The notes below the pieces were generated by a model. The model did no database searches and was not told the origin of the DNA. It saw only the letters and a program-made list of their open reading frames with translations. DNA of 64,000 nucleotides from DASYAE01 sp036501535 (lineage in GTDB: Bacteria; Actinomycetota; Actinomycetes; Streptomycetales; Catenulisporaceae): positions 1 to 64,000 of the forward strand of contig DASYAE010000066.1 of assembly GCA_036501535.1 (NCBI GenBank), in the 5' to 3' direction. Below are positions 55,002-63,666 of this stretch, piece by piece. Made by a program: the position numbers and the translations under genes. Position 1 is the first letter of the stretch. Each line of letters begins with the position of its first letter.

Positions 55002-55835
55002 GTGCCACAGCAGCAGCAGCCGTCAGCCCAGCCACTGTCCCAGCAACCGCAGCCGATCCCGGAGGCCGCCCGCGAACGCCTGTCGGGCGCGGCCGGCGAC
55101 GGCTTCTTCACCTCGGACCTGAGCGTCAACGAGTTCGTGCTGACCGGACAGGCCGGGTTCCATCCGATGGGCCTGGTGATGGGGACCAGCGTCTATCACA
55201 TCGGCACGCAGCCGGTGCGCTGGAACCAGAGCGCCGAGCTGACCGTGCTCACCCAGGCGCTCTACACGGCGCGCGAACTGGCGATGGCCCGGATGGAGGC
55301 GGAGGCCCAGGCGCTCGGCGCGGACGGCATCGTCGGGGTGAGGCTGCGCCCCTGCACCTTCCACTTCTCGGCCGAGGTCATCGAGTTCATGGCGGTCGGC
55401 ACGGCGATCAAGTCGGACGGCGGCGAGTCGTACCGCACGCCCGCCGGCCGGCCGTTCACCTCGCACCTGTCCGGCCAGGACTTCTGGACCCTCTGGCAGC
55501 ACGGCTGGATTCCGCGGGCCATGGTCATGGGCACGTGCGTCTACCACATCGCCCACCTGTCCTTCCGGCAGGCGCTGCAGAGCTTCGGCGTGAACTCGGA
55601 ACTGGCGCCGTACAGCCAGGCGGTCTACGACGCGCGCGAGATCGCGATGAGCCGTATGCAGTACGAGGGTCGGCAGGTCGGCGGCAACGGCGTCGTCGGT
55701 GTCAGCGTGTCGGAGAGCACCTGGGTGTGGGGCGAGAACGGCATCGAGTTCTTCGCCCTCGGCACCGCGGTCAGCCGGGTCCGGCCCGACGCGGCGCCGA
55801 CCGCCGTGCAGACCGTGCTCCCGCTGACCGGCTGA
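55002..55835 (+). CDS. Duplicated YbjQ-domain protein (heavy-metal-binding-like)
   Basis: 277 aa. A Gln/Pro-rich start is followed by two copies of a YbjQ-like domain: GLVMGTSVYHIG with ARELAMARMEAEAQALGADGIVGVRL, and AMVMGTCVYHIA with AREIAMSRMQYEGRQVGGNGVVGVSV. YbjQ forms beta-barrel pentamers and is often called heavy-metal binding on weak evidence. The duplication makes a tandem version in one chain. GTG 55002 begins the Gln-rich tail; the exact start is uncertain. No metal gene is nearby. Confidence 0.82.
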   Translation: MPQQQQPSAQPLSQQPQPIPEAARERLSGAAGDGFFTSDLSVNEFVLTGQAGFHPMGLVMGTSVYHIGTQPVRWNQSAELTVLTQALYTARELAMARMEAEAQALGADGIVGVRLRPCTFHFSAEVIEFMAVGTAIKSDGGESYRTPAGRPFTSHLSGQDFWTLWQHGWIPRAMVMGTCVYHIAHLSFRQALQSFGVNSELAPYSQAVYDAREIAMSRMQYEGRQVGGNGVVGVSVSESTWVWGENGIEFFALGTAVSRVRPDAAPTAVQTVLPLTG

Positions 55836-55845
55836 GACCGGCGCC

Positions 55846-56784
55846 TCAGGCCAGCTTGTCGAGCGCCGCCCGGAGGAACGCGTCGCGGCGCTCGGCGAGG
55901 ATCGGCTGGTCCAGGTCGGTGCGGCCCTGGCCCTGGATCGGCGGGACGAACTCGGCCATCGCCGGCGGCGTGCTGAGCGCGGCGACCACGTCCCAGTAGG
56001 CGACGTCCTCGGCGGCCCGGCCGGACCCCTCCTGCCAGCCGGCCAGGACGTCCGCCGCGAACTCGGGGCCGTACATGACCGCCGCGTCGCAGCGGGCCGA
56101 GCCGAGGTCGACTCCGTACGAGCCGACGCCCGAGCAGTCCCAGTCCACGAGGGCCGACAGCTCGTCACCGACCCAGAGCGTGTTGCCCTGCCACAGGTCG
56201 CCGTGGACGAACACCCGCTCGGCGTCCGGCACCGGCAGCTCGGCGACAGCCTGCTCCGCGTCGGCGACAAGGCCTTTCGTGCCACGGGCGCGCCGCACCG
56301 CCGCGAAGTCGACGCCGCTGATCGGCCGTATGCGGTGCGGAAGCCTCGGCTCTGCCGGGGCCGGTATGGAGTTGATCGCAGCGCACGCCGCGCCGAAGGC
56401 CCGCAGTCGGCCGGGTATCGGCTTCATGGGGATCCGGCTCGTCCCGTCCACAACGCTCAGCAGAATGGCCAACGCGCCCGCAGCGGTTCCATCGAGGTCG
56501 AGCGCTATGAGGCGCGGCGCCGGTATGCCGTGCGCCGCGGCGACATCCAAGGCGCACGCTTCGACGTCGAATCCGGCACGCGCCGAATCGTCGTCGAGCG
56601 GGGCGAACCGCAGGACCGCGGCGGGATTCGAGCCGTTGCCGGGGCCCTGACTTTTGCCGTGGCCGGCGAAGCGGAGCAGCCAGGGGCTGTCACCCGAGAG
56701 CAGGCCGGTGACGGACTCGACCGGAGCGCCGCCGGCAACCGCTCTCGAGGCCCACTGCATCACCGACGCTGGAATGGTTGACAT
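55846..56784 (-). CDS. Aminoglycoside-phosphotransferase-fold kinase
   Basis: 312 aa. Brenner motif VHGDLWQGNTLW and metal motif LVDWDCSGVGSYGVDLG near 205-235, with an N-lobe ATP site around AVLRFAP. It belongs to the APH/choline-kinase family and differs from the APH(6)-type gene at 2.3 kb. Substrate unknown. The ATG at 56784 gives MSTIPASV; a longer frame starting a few codons upstream is possible. It is convergent with the YbjQ gene and lies downstream of the sigma-factor gene on the same strand (40-bp gap). Confidence 0.87.
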   Translation of the reverse strand: MSTIPASVMQWASRAVAGGAPVESVTGLLSGDSPWLLRFAGHGKSQGPGNGSNPAAVLRFAPLDDDSARAGFDVEACALDVAAAHGIPAPRLIALDLDGTAAGALAILLSVVDGTSRIPMKPIPGRLRAFGAACAAINSIPAPAEPRLPHRIRPISGVDFAAVRRARGTKGLVADAEQAVAELPVPDAERVFVHGDLWQGNTLWVGDELSALVDWDCSGVGSYGVDLGSARCDAAVMYGPEFAADVLAGWQEGSGRAAEDVAYWDVVAALSTPPAMAEFVPPIQGQGRTDLDQPILAERRDAFLRAALDKLA

Positions 56785-56824
56785 GATCTTGACGCTAGCA
56801 GCCGCCGGTGACAAAGATCGGCCG

Positions 56825-58138
56825 CTATCGTTCCACCTCTTCGAGGCGCCGGGCCAGAAAACGACGCTCAGCCTCGTTCGTCGTCAATTCCAACGCCCTG
56901 CGATAACTCGCCGCGGCCTCAGCGCCGCGTCCGAGTCGGCGCAGCAGGTCCGCCCGCGTTGCGTGCAGAAGGTGATAGTCCGTCAGCTGCCCATCGTCCT
57001 CAAGCTCCTGGACGAGCGCGAGGCCGGCCTCCGGGCCGTCCGCCATGGCTACCGCGACCGCCGCATTGAGCCTGACCACCGGGGTCGGGATCACGTCCGC
57101 CAGCATCCGGTAGAGGCGGGCGATCTCCACCCAGTCGGTGTCGGCCGCCCGAGCCGCGGTGGCGTGGCAGGACGCGATCGCCGCCTGAAGCTGGTAGGGC
57201 CCGACCCGGTCCCGTCGTATCGCGCGGTCCAGCAGCTCAACTCCCTCATCGATCTCCGCGCGGTTCCAGTGCTCGCGGGCCTGTTCCTCCAGCGGCACCG
57301 GGACGCCGGCCGGGTCGACGCGGGTCGCCCGCCGCGCGTCGTGCAGCAGGAGCAGCGCGAGCAGGCCGGCGACCTCCGGCTCGTCCGGCATCAGCTCGGC
57401 CAGCAGCCGGGCCAGCCGGATCGCCTCGGCGCACAGCGAGTCCCGGATCAGGCCGGCTCCCGCGGTGGCCGCATAGCCCTCGTTGAACAGCAGGTAGAGC
57501 ACTGCCAGCACCCCCGATGTGCGGGCCGGCAGCAGGTGGTCCGGCGGGACCCGGTACGGGATGCCCGCCTCGCGGATCTTGCGCTTGGCCCGCACGAGCC
57601 GCTTGGCCATGGTCGGCTCGGAGACCAGGAACGCCCGCGCGACCTCCTGCGTGCTCAGGCCGGCGAGCGTGCGCAGAGTCAGCGCGACCCGCGCCTCCAT
57701 GGCCAGCGCCGGGTGGCAGCAGGTGAAGATCAGCCGCAGCCGCTCGTCGCCGAGGCCGGTCCGCGGCTCGGGCTCGCCCGGTCCGTCCAGCACGGACTGC
57801 TGCATCACGACCTCCCGCAGCTTGGCCGACTCGGTGGCGCTGCGCCGCAGCCGGTTCAGCGCCCGGTTGCGGGCGACCGTGGTCAGCCAGCCGCCCGGGC
57901 GCTGCGGCACACCGTCGCGCGGCCAGGTCGCCAGCGCCTGGGCGAACGCCTCCTGCGCGCACTCCTCGGCCAGGTCGAAGTCGCGGGTCATCGCGATGAG
58001 CGCGGCGACCACGCGGCCCCACTCGTCGCGGAAGGCCCGCGTGATCGCGGCCTCGACGTCGTCCGCGGCCGTCTTGGTCACCGCACCCGACTCGTCGGCC
58101 GCGCGATCTGGCGTCGCATCCGACGCGTCCTCAGTCAC
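56825..58138 (-). CDS. ECF42-type RNA polymerase sigma factor with C-terminal TPR-like domain
   Basis: 437 aa. Sigma-2 ([38 protein letters not shown]) and sigma-4 ([36 protein letters not shown]) regions, then a long helical extension of about 210 residues (DUF6596/TPR-like, [18 protein letters not shown] and related) that is the mark of ECF42. No anti-sigma is expected; the extension is thought to regulate the factor. The ATG overlaps the stop of the DGPF protein gene (ATGA), and ECF42 genes are known for such DGPF partners. Confidence 0.93.
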   Translation of the reverse strand: MTEDASDATPDRAADESGAVTKTAADDVEAAITRAFRDEWGRVVAALIAMTRDFDLAEECAQEAFAQALATWPRDGVPQRPGGWLTTVARNRALNRLRRSATESAKLREVVMQQSVLDGPGEPEPRTGLGDERLRLIFTCCHPALAMEARVALTLRTLAGLSTQEVARAFLVSEPTMAKRLVRAKRKIREAGIPYRVPPDHLLPARTSGVLAVLYLLFNEGYAATAGAGLIRDSLCAEAIRLARLLAELMPDEPEVAGLLALLLLHDARRATRVDPAGVPVPLEEQAREHWNRAEIDEGVELLDRAIRRDRVGPYQLQAAIASCHATAARAADTDWVEIARLYRMLADVIPTPVVRLNAAVAVAMADGPEAGLALVQELEDDGQLTDYHLLHATRADLLRRLGRGAEAAASYRRALELTTNEAERRFLARRLEEVER

Positions 58139-58530
58139 CAGTCACCGTGCCGGGAACTCGGTCCGCCGTCGCCTCGCTGCTGCGCGATCGGCCGTATCTC
58201 GACCGCGCAGCCGCCGCCGAGCGCCGGATGTCGGGCCGCCGCCTCCAGGGCCGCGTCCAGGTCGGCGCACTCGATCACCTGATAGCCGACGATCTGCTCG
58301 CGCGCCTCGGCGAACGGCCCGTCCGAGAGCAGCACGTCGCCGCCTCCGGCCCGGACCGTCGTGGCGACGGCGGCATCTCGCAGCATTGCTCCGTCGTGCA
58401 GCTCGACGCCGAGGCCGACCAGCTGATCGACCCACGGTATCCGGCCCAGCCCTGTGCCGGCCGGCGGCGGCGCCGACCCGTCCGTCTCCGCCTCAGGATC
58501 GGCGCCGTAGACCAGCAGCATGTACCGCAC
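58135..58530 (-). CDS. YciI-like DGPF protein (ECF42 partner 1)
   Basis: 131 aa. Begins [13 protein letters not shown] and contains [18 protein letters not shown], the DGPF signature of the YCII fold. ECF42 sigma factors are typically encoded with DGPF proteins and activate their promoters. The stop overlaps the sigma start by 4 nt. A 30-bp gap separates it from the second DGPF gene upstream. Confidence 0.9.
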   Translation of the reverse strand: MRYMLLVYGADPEAETDGSAPPPAGTGLGRIPWVDQLVGLGVELHDGAMLRDAAVATTVRAGGGDVLLSDGPFAEAREQIVGYQVIECADLDAALEAAARHPALGGGCAVEIRPIAQQRGDGGPSSRHGDW

Positions 58531-58560
58531 GCATGCCTCCCCTCCCGGTGCGCGTCGCGA

Positions 58561-58956
58561 TCAGGCCACGCCGTCCCAGAACTGCCGCACCTCGATCGAC
58601 CCGAACGCGGCGACCGGGTGCTTCGACGCGACCTCGACCGCCTCCTCCAGGCTCGCGCACTCCAGGATGTCGTAGCCGACGATCACGTCCTTGGTCTCGG
58701 CGAACGGCCCGTCCACGACCAGCACCTCGTCGCCGCGCACCCGCACGGTCTTGGCCATGTGCCACGGCTTGAGCCGGTCGCCGTCCAGGCGGACGCCGCG
58801 GGAGACCATCTCGTCGAGCCAGGGGAAGCTGCCGTCGTCCGCCTCCTTCTCCGGCTCGGCCTGCTGGTTCTGCGGCTCGGCGGCAGGCGCCTCCTGCACC
58901 GCGGCCGGGGTTTCTATGGGCTCGCGCTCGGCGCAGACGAACATCATGTACTTCAT
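58561..58956 (-). CDS. YciI-like DGPF protein (ECF42 partner 2)
   Basis: 131 aa. MKYMMFVCAEREP start and DGPFAETKDVIVGYDILE signature; it parallels the first DGPF protein along its length but has a Gln/Ala/Pro-rich insert (PAAVQEAPAAEPQNQQAE) around 20-40. A paralogue by local duplication. Its promoter region contains the 10-bp repeat array at 59001-59060, which may be the sigma-controlled site. Confidence 0.9.
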   Translation of the reverse strand: MKYMMFVCAEREPIETPAAVQEAPAAEPQNQQAEPEKEADDGSFPWLDEMVSRGVRLDGDRLKPWHMAKTVRVRGDEVLVVDGPFAETKDVIVGYDILECASLEEAVEVASKHPVAAFGSIEVRQFWDGVA

Positions 58957-59000
58957 GGTGAACCTCGTGTTCCCTCTCGTGCTGAGATCGGTCGTTTCAA

Positions 59001-59060
59001 GGGGTGATCGGGTGTGATCGGGTGTGATCCGGTGTGATGCAGTGTGGTGCAGTGACGGTG
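59001..59060 (-). repeat. 10-bp tandem repeat, five to six units (GGTGTGATCG type)
   Basis: Units at 59001, 59011, 59021, 59031, 59041 and 59051 read GGGGTGATCG, GGTGTGATCG, GGTGTGATCC, GGTGTGATGC, AGTGTGGTGC, AGTGACGGTG. The first four are near-identical and the last two decay. The period is exactly 10 bp, so all copies face the same side of the helix. It lies between the DGPF-2 start and the SRPBCC stop. Confidence 0.85.
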
Positions 59061-59065
59061 ACAGG

Positions 59066-59611
59066 CTATGAGCGTGCCATCGCCGCGATCGTCGCGCTCA
59101 TGTTGCCGCGCAGCTGGTCCAGCCGCCCGCGCAGGATCTCGGCGGCGTGCGCCGGGTCCTGGTCGACCGCGACCCGCAGGCCGGTGATCCCGAGACCGTG
59201 CTCGAAGCTGTGCCGCACGAGCGTGCGGTCCGGCGCACTGCCGGGCCGGAACTCGTAGCGCCACAAAGATCCGGCGTGCTCCACGGTGCGCTCGTCGTCG
59301 AGCACCGCCCAGGCGAAGACGCCGGGCTGCGCGGCCTCGGTCACCTCGCACAGCACCTCGATCGAGACCGTCGGGGTGTACTGGTTGCGCGCCTCGAACC
59401 GGCTGCCGACCCGGGGCAGGCCGGGCCCGGAGCCCAGCCAGGCGCCTTGCACGCACTCGGGGCTCCACTCCCCGATCCGCGAGACGTCCGTGGCCAGGGC
59501 CCACATCCGCTCGGGCGGCAGGCCGACCTCGGCCTCGTATTCGACCCGCGCGCCGGTCACCAGGTCGGTCCCGCCGTCCGGGCTCTTCGCGTCCTCCACC
59601 GTATCCGGCAT
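59066..59611 (-). CDS. SRPBCC (polyketide cyclase/START-like) protein
   Basis: 181 aa. Pattern VEYEAEVGLPPERMWALATDVSRIGEWSPECVQGAW, a long helix at the end and a hydrophobic ligand cavity layout match the START/SRPBCC fold. Binds or acts on a small hydrophobic ligand; the real substrate is unknown. GAGGAGGG precedes ATG 59611, deciding this start over a longer in-frame one. It is on the same strand as the DGPF-sigma genes and may share their regulation. No polyketide genes are near. Confidence 0.85.
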   Translation of the reverse strand: MPDTVEDAKSPDGGTDLVTGARVEYEAEVGLPPERMWALATDVSRIGEWSPECVQGAWLGSGPGLPRVGSRFEARNQYTPTVSIEVLCEVTEAAQPGVFAWAVLDDERTVEHAGSLWRYEFRPGSAPDRTLVRHSFEHGLGITGLRVAVDQDPAHAAEILRGRLDQLRGNMSATIAAMARS

Positions 59612-59771
59612 GTCGCCCTCCTCAGGTCCGGCCGCGTCGGCGGCTCTCGTCGTAACGACAACCGGGAGCCGCCCGGATGGACACCGCACCGAGGAATTGA
59701 GGAGAGATTTTTTCAGCCGACCGGGTCAGCGGGACCCGGGCCGGACACGACAGGCGGGGACGGGCGCCGGG

Positions 59772-60071
59772 TCAGAGGCCCAGCCCGCCCACGACGGACA
59801 GATCCTGGCCTGTGAACTCCCCGGTCAGCATCGGCATGGCCGCGCCGACCGCCTCCCGGGTCTCAGGCGCCTGCAGGGACGCGTCGTGCTCCGCCTTGCT
59901 CGGCCACACCTCGAAGGTCCATATGGCGTCCGGGTCGGTCTCCGAGACGCCGACTATGTACGTCGTACACCCGAACGCGCGCACCCCTTCGGCCGCACGC
60001 ATCAGGATCGCCATGACCTCGTCCCGGTGGCCCGGCTTGACCTTCATCGACCCGACAAAGCCGTACGACAC
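59772..60071 (-). CDS. Antibiotic-biosynthesis-monooxygenase-fold (ABM) small protein
   Basis: 99 aa. VGSMKVKPGHRDEVMAILMRAAEGVRAFGCTTYIVGVSETDPDAIWTFEVWPSKAEHDAS is the typical ferredoxin-like ABM domain, dimeric by family. It may be a heme-degrading, quinol or stress enzyme; ABM is a fold name here, not proof of antibiotic synthesis. A GGGAG ribosome site precedes GTG 60071. It lies in the cluster of small DGPF/SRPBCC proteins. Confidence 0.88.
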   Translation of the reverse strand: MSYGFVGSMKVKPGHRDEVMAILMRAAEGVRAFGCTTYIVGVSETDPDAIWTFEVWPSKAEHDASLQAPETREAVGAAMPMLTGEFTGQDLSVVGGLGL

Positions 60072-60176
60072 GTGTTCTCCCGACTCGGACCGGCAAAGCT
60101 GACTCGGACTGACAGAGCTGCTGCGACGACCACTCTTCCACCCGGGTCCGACAATTCCGCGATCTTCCCGGGACCG

Positions 60177-63100
60177 CTACTCGTAGTACTCCTCGGCGGC
60201 CAGCTCGTCGGCCCGCTCGGGCTCGGCGAGCAGCGCGGCGATGAGGTGCCGACGGTCCCAGCGGCCGGCCGCCCAGGCCAGCGCGCGGGCCAGGCCGTCG
60301 AAGGTGGAGGCGTGCACCTCGCCGTCGACGACCCGCCAGGCCACCTCCGACTCGCCGTCGAGGATCAGCTCCTCGTGCTCGACGTAGCTGTCCGGCACGT
60401 CCGGCACGATGCTCAGCACCTCGTCCGGGACCTCCTGCCGCTCCCCCTGCGACGTCACCTCGCCGGGCACCGCCTCCGAGACCAGGCCCAGCTCGAGCAG
60501 GTCGGCGAGGCGCTCGGCGTGCCGGGCCGGGACCGGGATGCACGGCCGGGCGCCGAGCAGCGGCTGGAGGTCGGGGGCGTCGACCACGACGACCTGCTCC
60601 GCGTCGGCGACGACCGGCACGCCCTCGGACAGCGCGCGGACCGCGTTCGGCGGGTTGAGCCGGTCCTCGGGCACCGCGGCGAGCGCGCTGTAGAGCGCGA
60701 CCAGCTGACCGGCCGTCACCTCGCGGTCCGGGTCGGCGAGCCGGTCGAGCAGTTCGTCCGGGCCGCCCGGGGAGGCCAGCAGCGCGTCGAGCGTTCCGCG
60801 CACGCCGAGGCCGGTCAGGAACTCGGCGTCGGCGAGGATCTCGGCAAGGGCCGAGGCTTCGTCCGAGGTCTTCCCGTCCTCCGCGGCGTCGAGGTTGTCC
60901 GCGTCGTCCAGGTTGTCTGCGTCCGGCTCTACGAGGTCGTACAAGCCGGTCAACAGCCCGCCCTCGGTGGCCAGATCAGCCGGGCAGCGTCCATCAAGCA
61001 CCGCGTGGCGGCTAAGCCACCAGGATGTGTAGGACGGCAGGTGCAGCACACCGCCATCGCCTGTCATAACCCTGACCGTGTCGACGACGGCGGGGCGCAG
61101 TTCCGGCCCCGCGAGCAGCGAGAGCGCGGCGGGCCAGGCGGCCGGTGCGACCAGGTCGAGATCGCGGACCGCGAGCAGTTCGGAGACCACCGGCGGGGTG
61201 TCGCGGGCGCCGGAGGGCAGCAGGTCCCGCAGGTCCTCGAGCCAGTCCTCGAAGCCGTCGAGCTCGAGCAGCTGCTCGTCCACGGCGTCGACATCGAGCA
61301 GCACGTCGCCGACCCGCAGCATGGTGAGCGTGTCCACTACGCCGACCGCGCGCAGCGGTGCCGGTCCCCAGCGCCGGACCAGGTCCCGGTCGACCCGGCC
61401 GACGACGCCGGGCCGGACGATCGCGTCGAGCTGCGAGCCGGGCAGCAGCAGCTCGCGCGCGGGCGTGAAGTCGCCGCGGTCGTCGAGCAGCGGGAGCTCG
61501 CCGAGGCCGAAACGCTCCCGGGGCCCCGGATCGGCGGCCTCGACCAGGGTGAGCACGGCGTCGGCCAGCGCCGCAGCCCGGGCCGGGCCGGGCGGCGCGC
61601 CGAAGTCGCCGGGCCCGGGCTCCGGCTCGGGCAGTTCATCGCGCGCGGCGATGAGCGCAGTGCGCACGGCCGGATCGGCGAGTATCGCGCGGGGGCGGGC
61701 TGGTCTGGCACCGAGCCGTTCAAGGAGCGCGCTCGGCCCTGAGCCGGGAAGGAGCGCGGCAGGATGCGCGATACGCAGCCCGAGCGGCTTGAGTGCGCCG
61801 AAGCGGCCATCGTCCAGATCGCCCTCAGGCAGCAGGACGCCCGCGGCGCCGCGGATCGTGCGGCCGTCCACCAGCGGGACCGGCAATTCCGCCAGCGCCT
61901 CGCGCACTCCCGGATCGAAGCCGGCCACGGAGTCCAGCGCCGCGTAGAGCCGCCCCCACCACGCCGGCTCCCGGCGCAGGGAGACCAGCGTCTCGACGAG
62001 TTCCGCGGGCTCCATCCGGTGCACGCCGAGCGCCGCGAGCGCGACCGGCTCGCCGTCCCAGCCGGCCGGCACGAGGCCGGGCACCGTGTCCGTCAGAACG
62101 CCGACCAGTGCGTCGTCGCCGGGGACGAGCACGGTCGCCTCGCCGGGCCGCAGCAGCGCGGCGCCGCCGTCCGCCGCGGGCAGGAAGGCGGTGTGCGCGA
62201 GGCGTTTCAGGATCCGATCACGCAGTTCGGCGTCGAGGGCGCCCTCGGCGATCGGGCCGGGCACGAGGCGCAGCAGGCCGGGCCTGCGCACGGGCCAGTG
62301 CTCGACCAGGTCCGCGTAGGCGTCGGCGGCCCTGTCCAGCACGAAGTCGTGCAGCGGGCCGGGGGTGACGTGGCGCCGGGTCGGGTCGAGCGGAAGCGTG
62401 GCGATCAGCAGCGCGGGCACGCCGAGCGGCTCGTCGGTGGGCGTCGGGGCGTGCACGACCGGTGCGGTGTGCGGCGTACGCGGCGTGCCCTCGGCGTCGC
62501 TCGGCACGGCCCAGGTGACCGACCAGTACGGCTGCGCGCGCTCCTCGACCGGCCGGTTCGCCAGCAGCATCGGGTCGAGCGCGCCGTGCGCGCGGGCCAG
62601 CCGCCACCGGGTCGTGCGGCCGCCGTCGGAGATCAGCCACTCGCCCGCGTCGCCCTCGCGCGACGTCAGGGTCCGCACGTCGCCGTCCACGTCGACGACG
62701 ACTTCGGCCAGGTGCGGCAGGGACAGCAGCAGCGCGTCGTCGAGCTCGCCGAGCAGGCGGCGGACCAGGCTCTCCGCGGCGCTGTCGCGCAGCGGCAGCA
62801 CGACGGCGGTGTCATAGCCCTGAGGGGGCTGGCCGTCGGCCGGGAACGGCAGGCGCAGCGCGGGGACCCGGCCGAGCCGGCGGCCGAGCTCGGCCTCCAG
62901 CTCAGGGCTCTTCGAAGCCGCGTCGGCGGCCGCGGCCCGGGCGTCGGCGGCGGAGAAGCGGACCGAGCCCTGCCGGGAGAGCAGCCCCGGCTCGTCGCTG
63001 ACCGCGAGCACCGCGGCGAAGCCGACGCCGAACCGGCCGACCGTCCCGGCCCCGTCGGGTCCGGCCTGCTCGTTCCGCTTGGCCGAGGCGCGCAGCGTGG

Positions 63101-63389
63101 CGAGGCCGACGACGCCCCCGGCGTCGAGCGGGGCGCCGGTGTTCGCCGCGGTCAGCACGGTTCCGGCGGGGTCGCGGGAGTCCAGCGTGAAGCGCAGCCG
63201 GCCCGGCTGCCCGGCCCGGGTCGCCGCGTCGGCGGCGTTCTGCGCCAGCTCGACCAGCACCCGGTCCCGGTACGCGCCGAGGACCAGGTCCTCCTCGAGG
63301 TTCGCGTCCTCGCGGAAGCGGACCGCGGCGGCGGCCCAGGAGTCCAGCACCCGGGTGCGGATCGCGGCGGTGTCGAATCGGTCGGTCAC
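60177..63389 (-). CDS. Sacsin-type N-terminal GHKL ATPase domain protein
   Basis: 1070 aa. The N-terminus DLVLGAYRDRVLVELAQNAADA and GTVGRFGVGFAAVLAVSDEP match the HSP90-like GHKL ATP site used by sacsin-type ATPases (N box Glu/Asn and Gly-rich lid). The rest (about 260-1070) is a long, mainly helical, acidic and Leu-rich region without recognised motifs, probably a scaffolding or chaperone-like body. Function in actinobacteria is not known; relatives are single-copy and conserved. ATG 63389. Stands alone on the strand, with 105 bp to the ABM gene. Confidence 0.82.
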   Translation of the reverse strand: MTDRFDTAAIRTRVLDSWAAAAVRFREDANLEEDLVLGAYRDRVLVELAQNAADAATRAGQPGRLRFTLDSRDPAGTVLTAANTGAPLDAGGVVGLATLRASAKRNEQAGPDGAGTVGRFGVGFAAVLAVSDEPGLLSRQGSVRFSAADARAAAADAASKSPELEAELGRRLGRVPALRLPFPADGQPPQGYDTAVVLPLRDSAAESLVRRLLGELDDALLLSLPHLAEVVVDVDGDVRTLTSREGDAGEWLISDGGRTTRWRLARAHGALDPMLLANRPVEERAQPYWSVTWAVPSDAEGTPRTPHTAPVVHAPTPTDEPLGVPALLIATLPLDPTRRHVTPGPLHDFVLDRAADAYADLVEHWPVRRPGLLRLVPGPIAEGALDAELRDRILKRLAHTAFLPAADGGAALLRPGEATVLVPGDDALVGVLTDTVPGLVPAGWDGEPVALAALGVHRMEPAELVETLVSLRREPAWWGRLYAALDSVAGFDPGVREALAELPVPLVDGRTIRGAAGVLLPEGDLDDGRFGALKPLGLRIAHPAALLPGSGPSALLERLGARPARPRAILADPAVRTALIAARDELPEPEPGPGDFGAPPGPARAAALADAVLTLVEAADPGPRERFGLGELPLLDDRGDFTPARELLLPGSQLDAIVRPGVVGRVDRDLVRRWGPAPLRAVGVVDTLTMLRVGDVLLDVDAVDEQLLELDGFEDWLEDLRDLLPSGARDTPPVVSELLAVRDLDLVAPAAWPAALSLLAGPELRPAVVDTVRVMTGDGGVLHLPSYTSWWLSRHAVLDGRCPADLATEGGLLTGLYDLVEPDADNLDDADNLDAAEDGKTSDEASALAEILADAEFLTGLGVRGTLDALLASPGGPDELLDRLADPDREVTAGQLVALYSALAAVPEDRLNPPNAVRALSEGVPVVADAEQVVVVDAPDLQPLLGARPCIPVPARHAERLADLLELGLVSEAVPGEVTSQGERQEVPDEVLSIVPDVPDSYVEHEELILDGESEVAWRVVDGEVHASTFDGLARALAWAAGRWDRRHLIAALLAEPERADELAAEEYYE

Positions 63390-63666
63390 GTGACGGGGCT
63401 CCCTCGACGTCTGCTTCGGCCCCTCGGCGGGCGCCCGGCAAGGCTACCGCCTCGCCTCGGCGGCGCGGCACGACCAGCCGGGGCGCCGTCCGCCGTGGGC
63501 GAGCACACCGATAGCCGACTCACGATGAGAGCCTGCAATTGTGCGTGGTCCACTCGTTGACGTGGCAAAACGGCGGGCCCTTGACCTCCGCAGGGCTGGC
63601 GATCACGCGGATTGTCCGTCAGGGTGGGTGATACACCCCTGCTGTCCTTCGAAGGCGAGGGAAGCC
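63390..63666. other. Divergent intergenic region
   Basis: 277 bp between the sacsin-like gene (leftwards) and the CBS gene (rightwards). No gene, repeat or clear promoter hexamer is seen. Confidence 0.5.

Noticed and set aside
59001..59060. CRISPR-like array
   Set aside because: 10-bp units without spacers.
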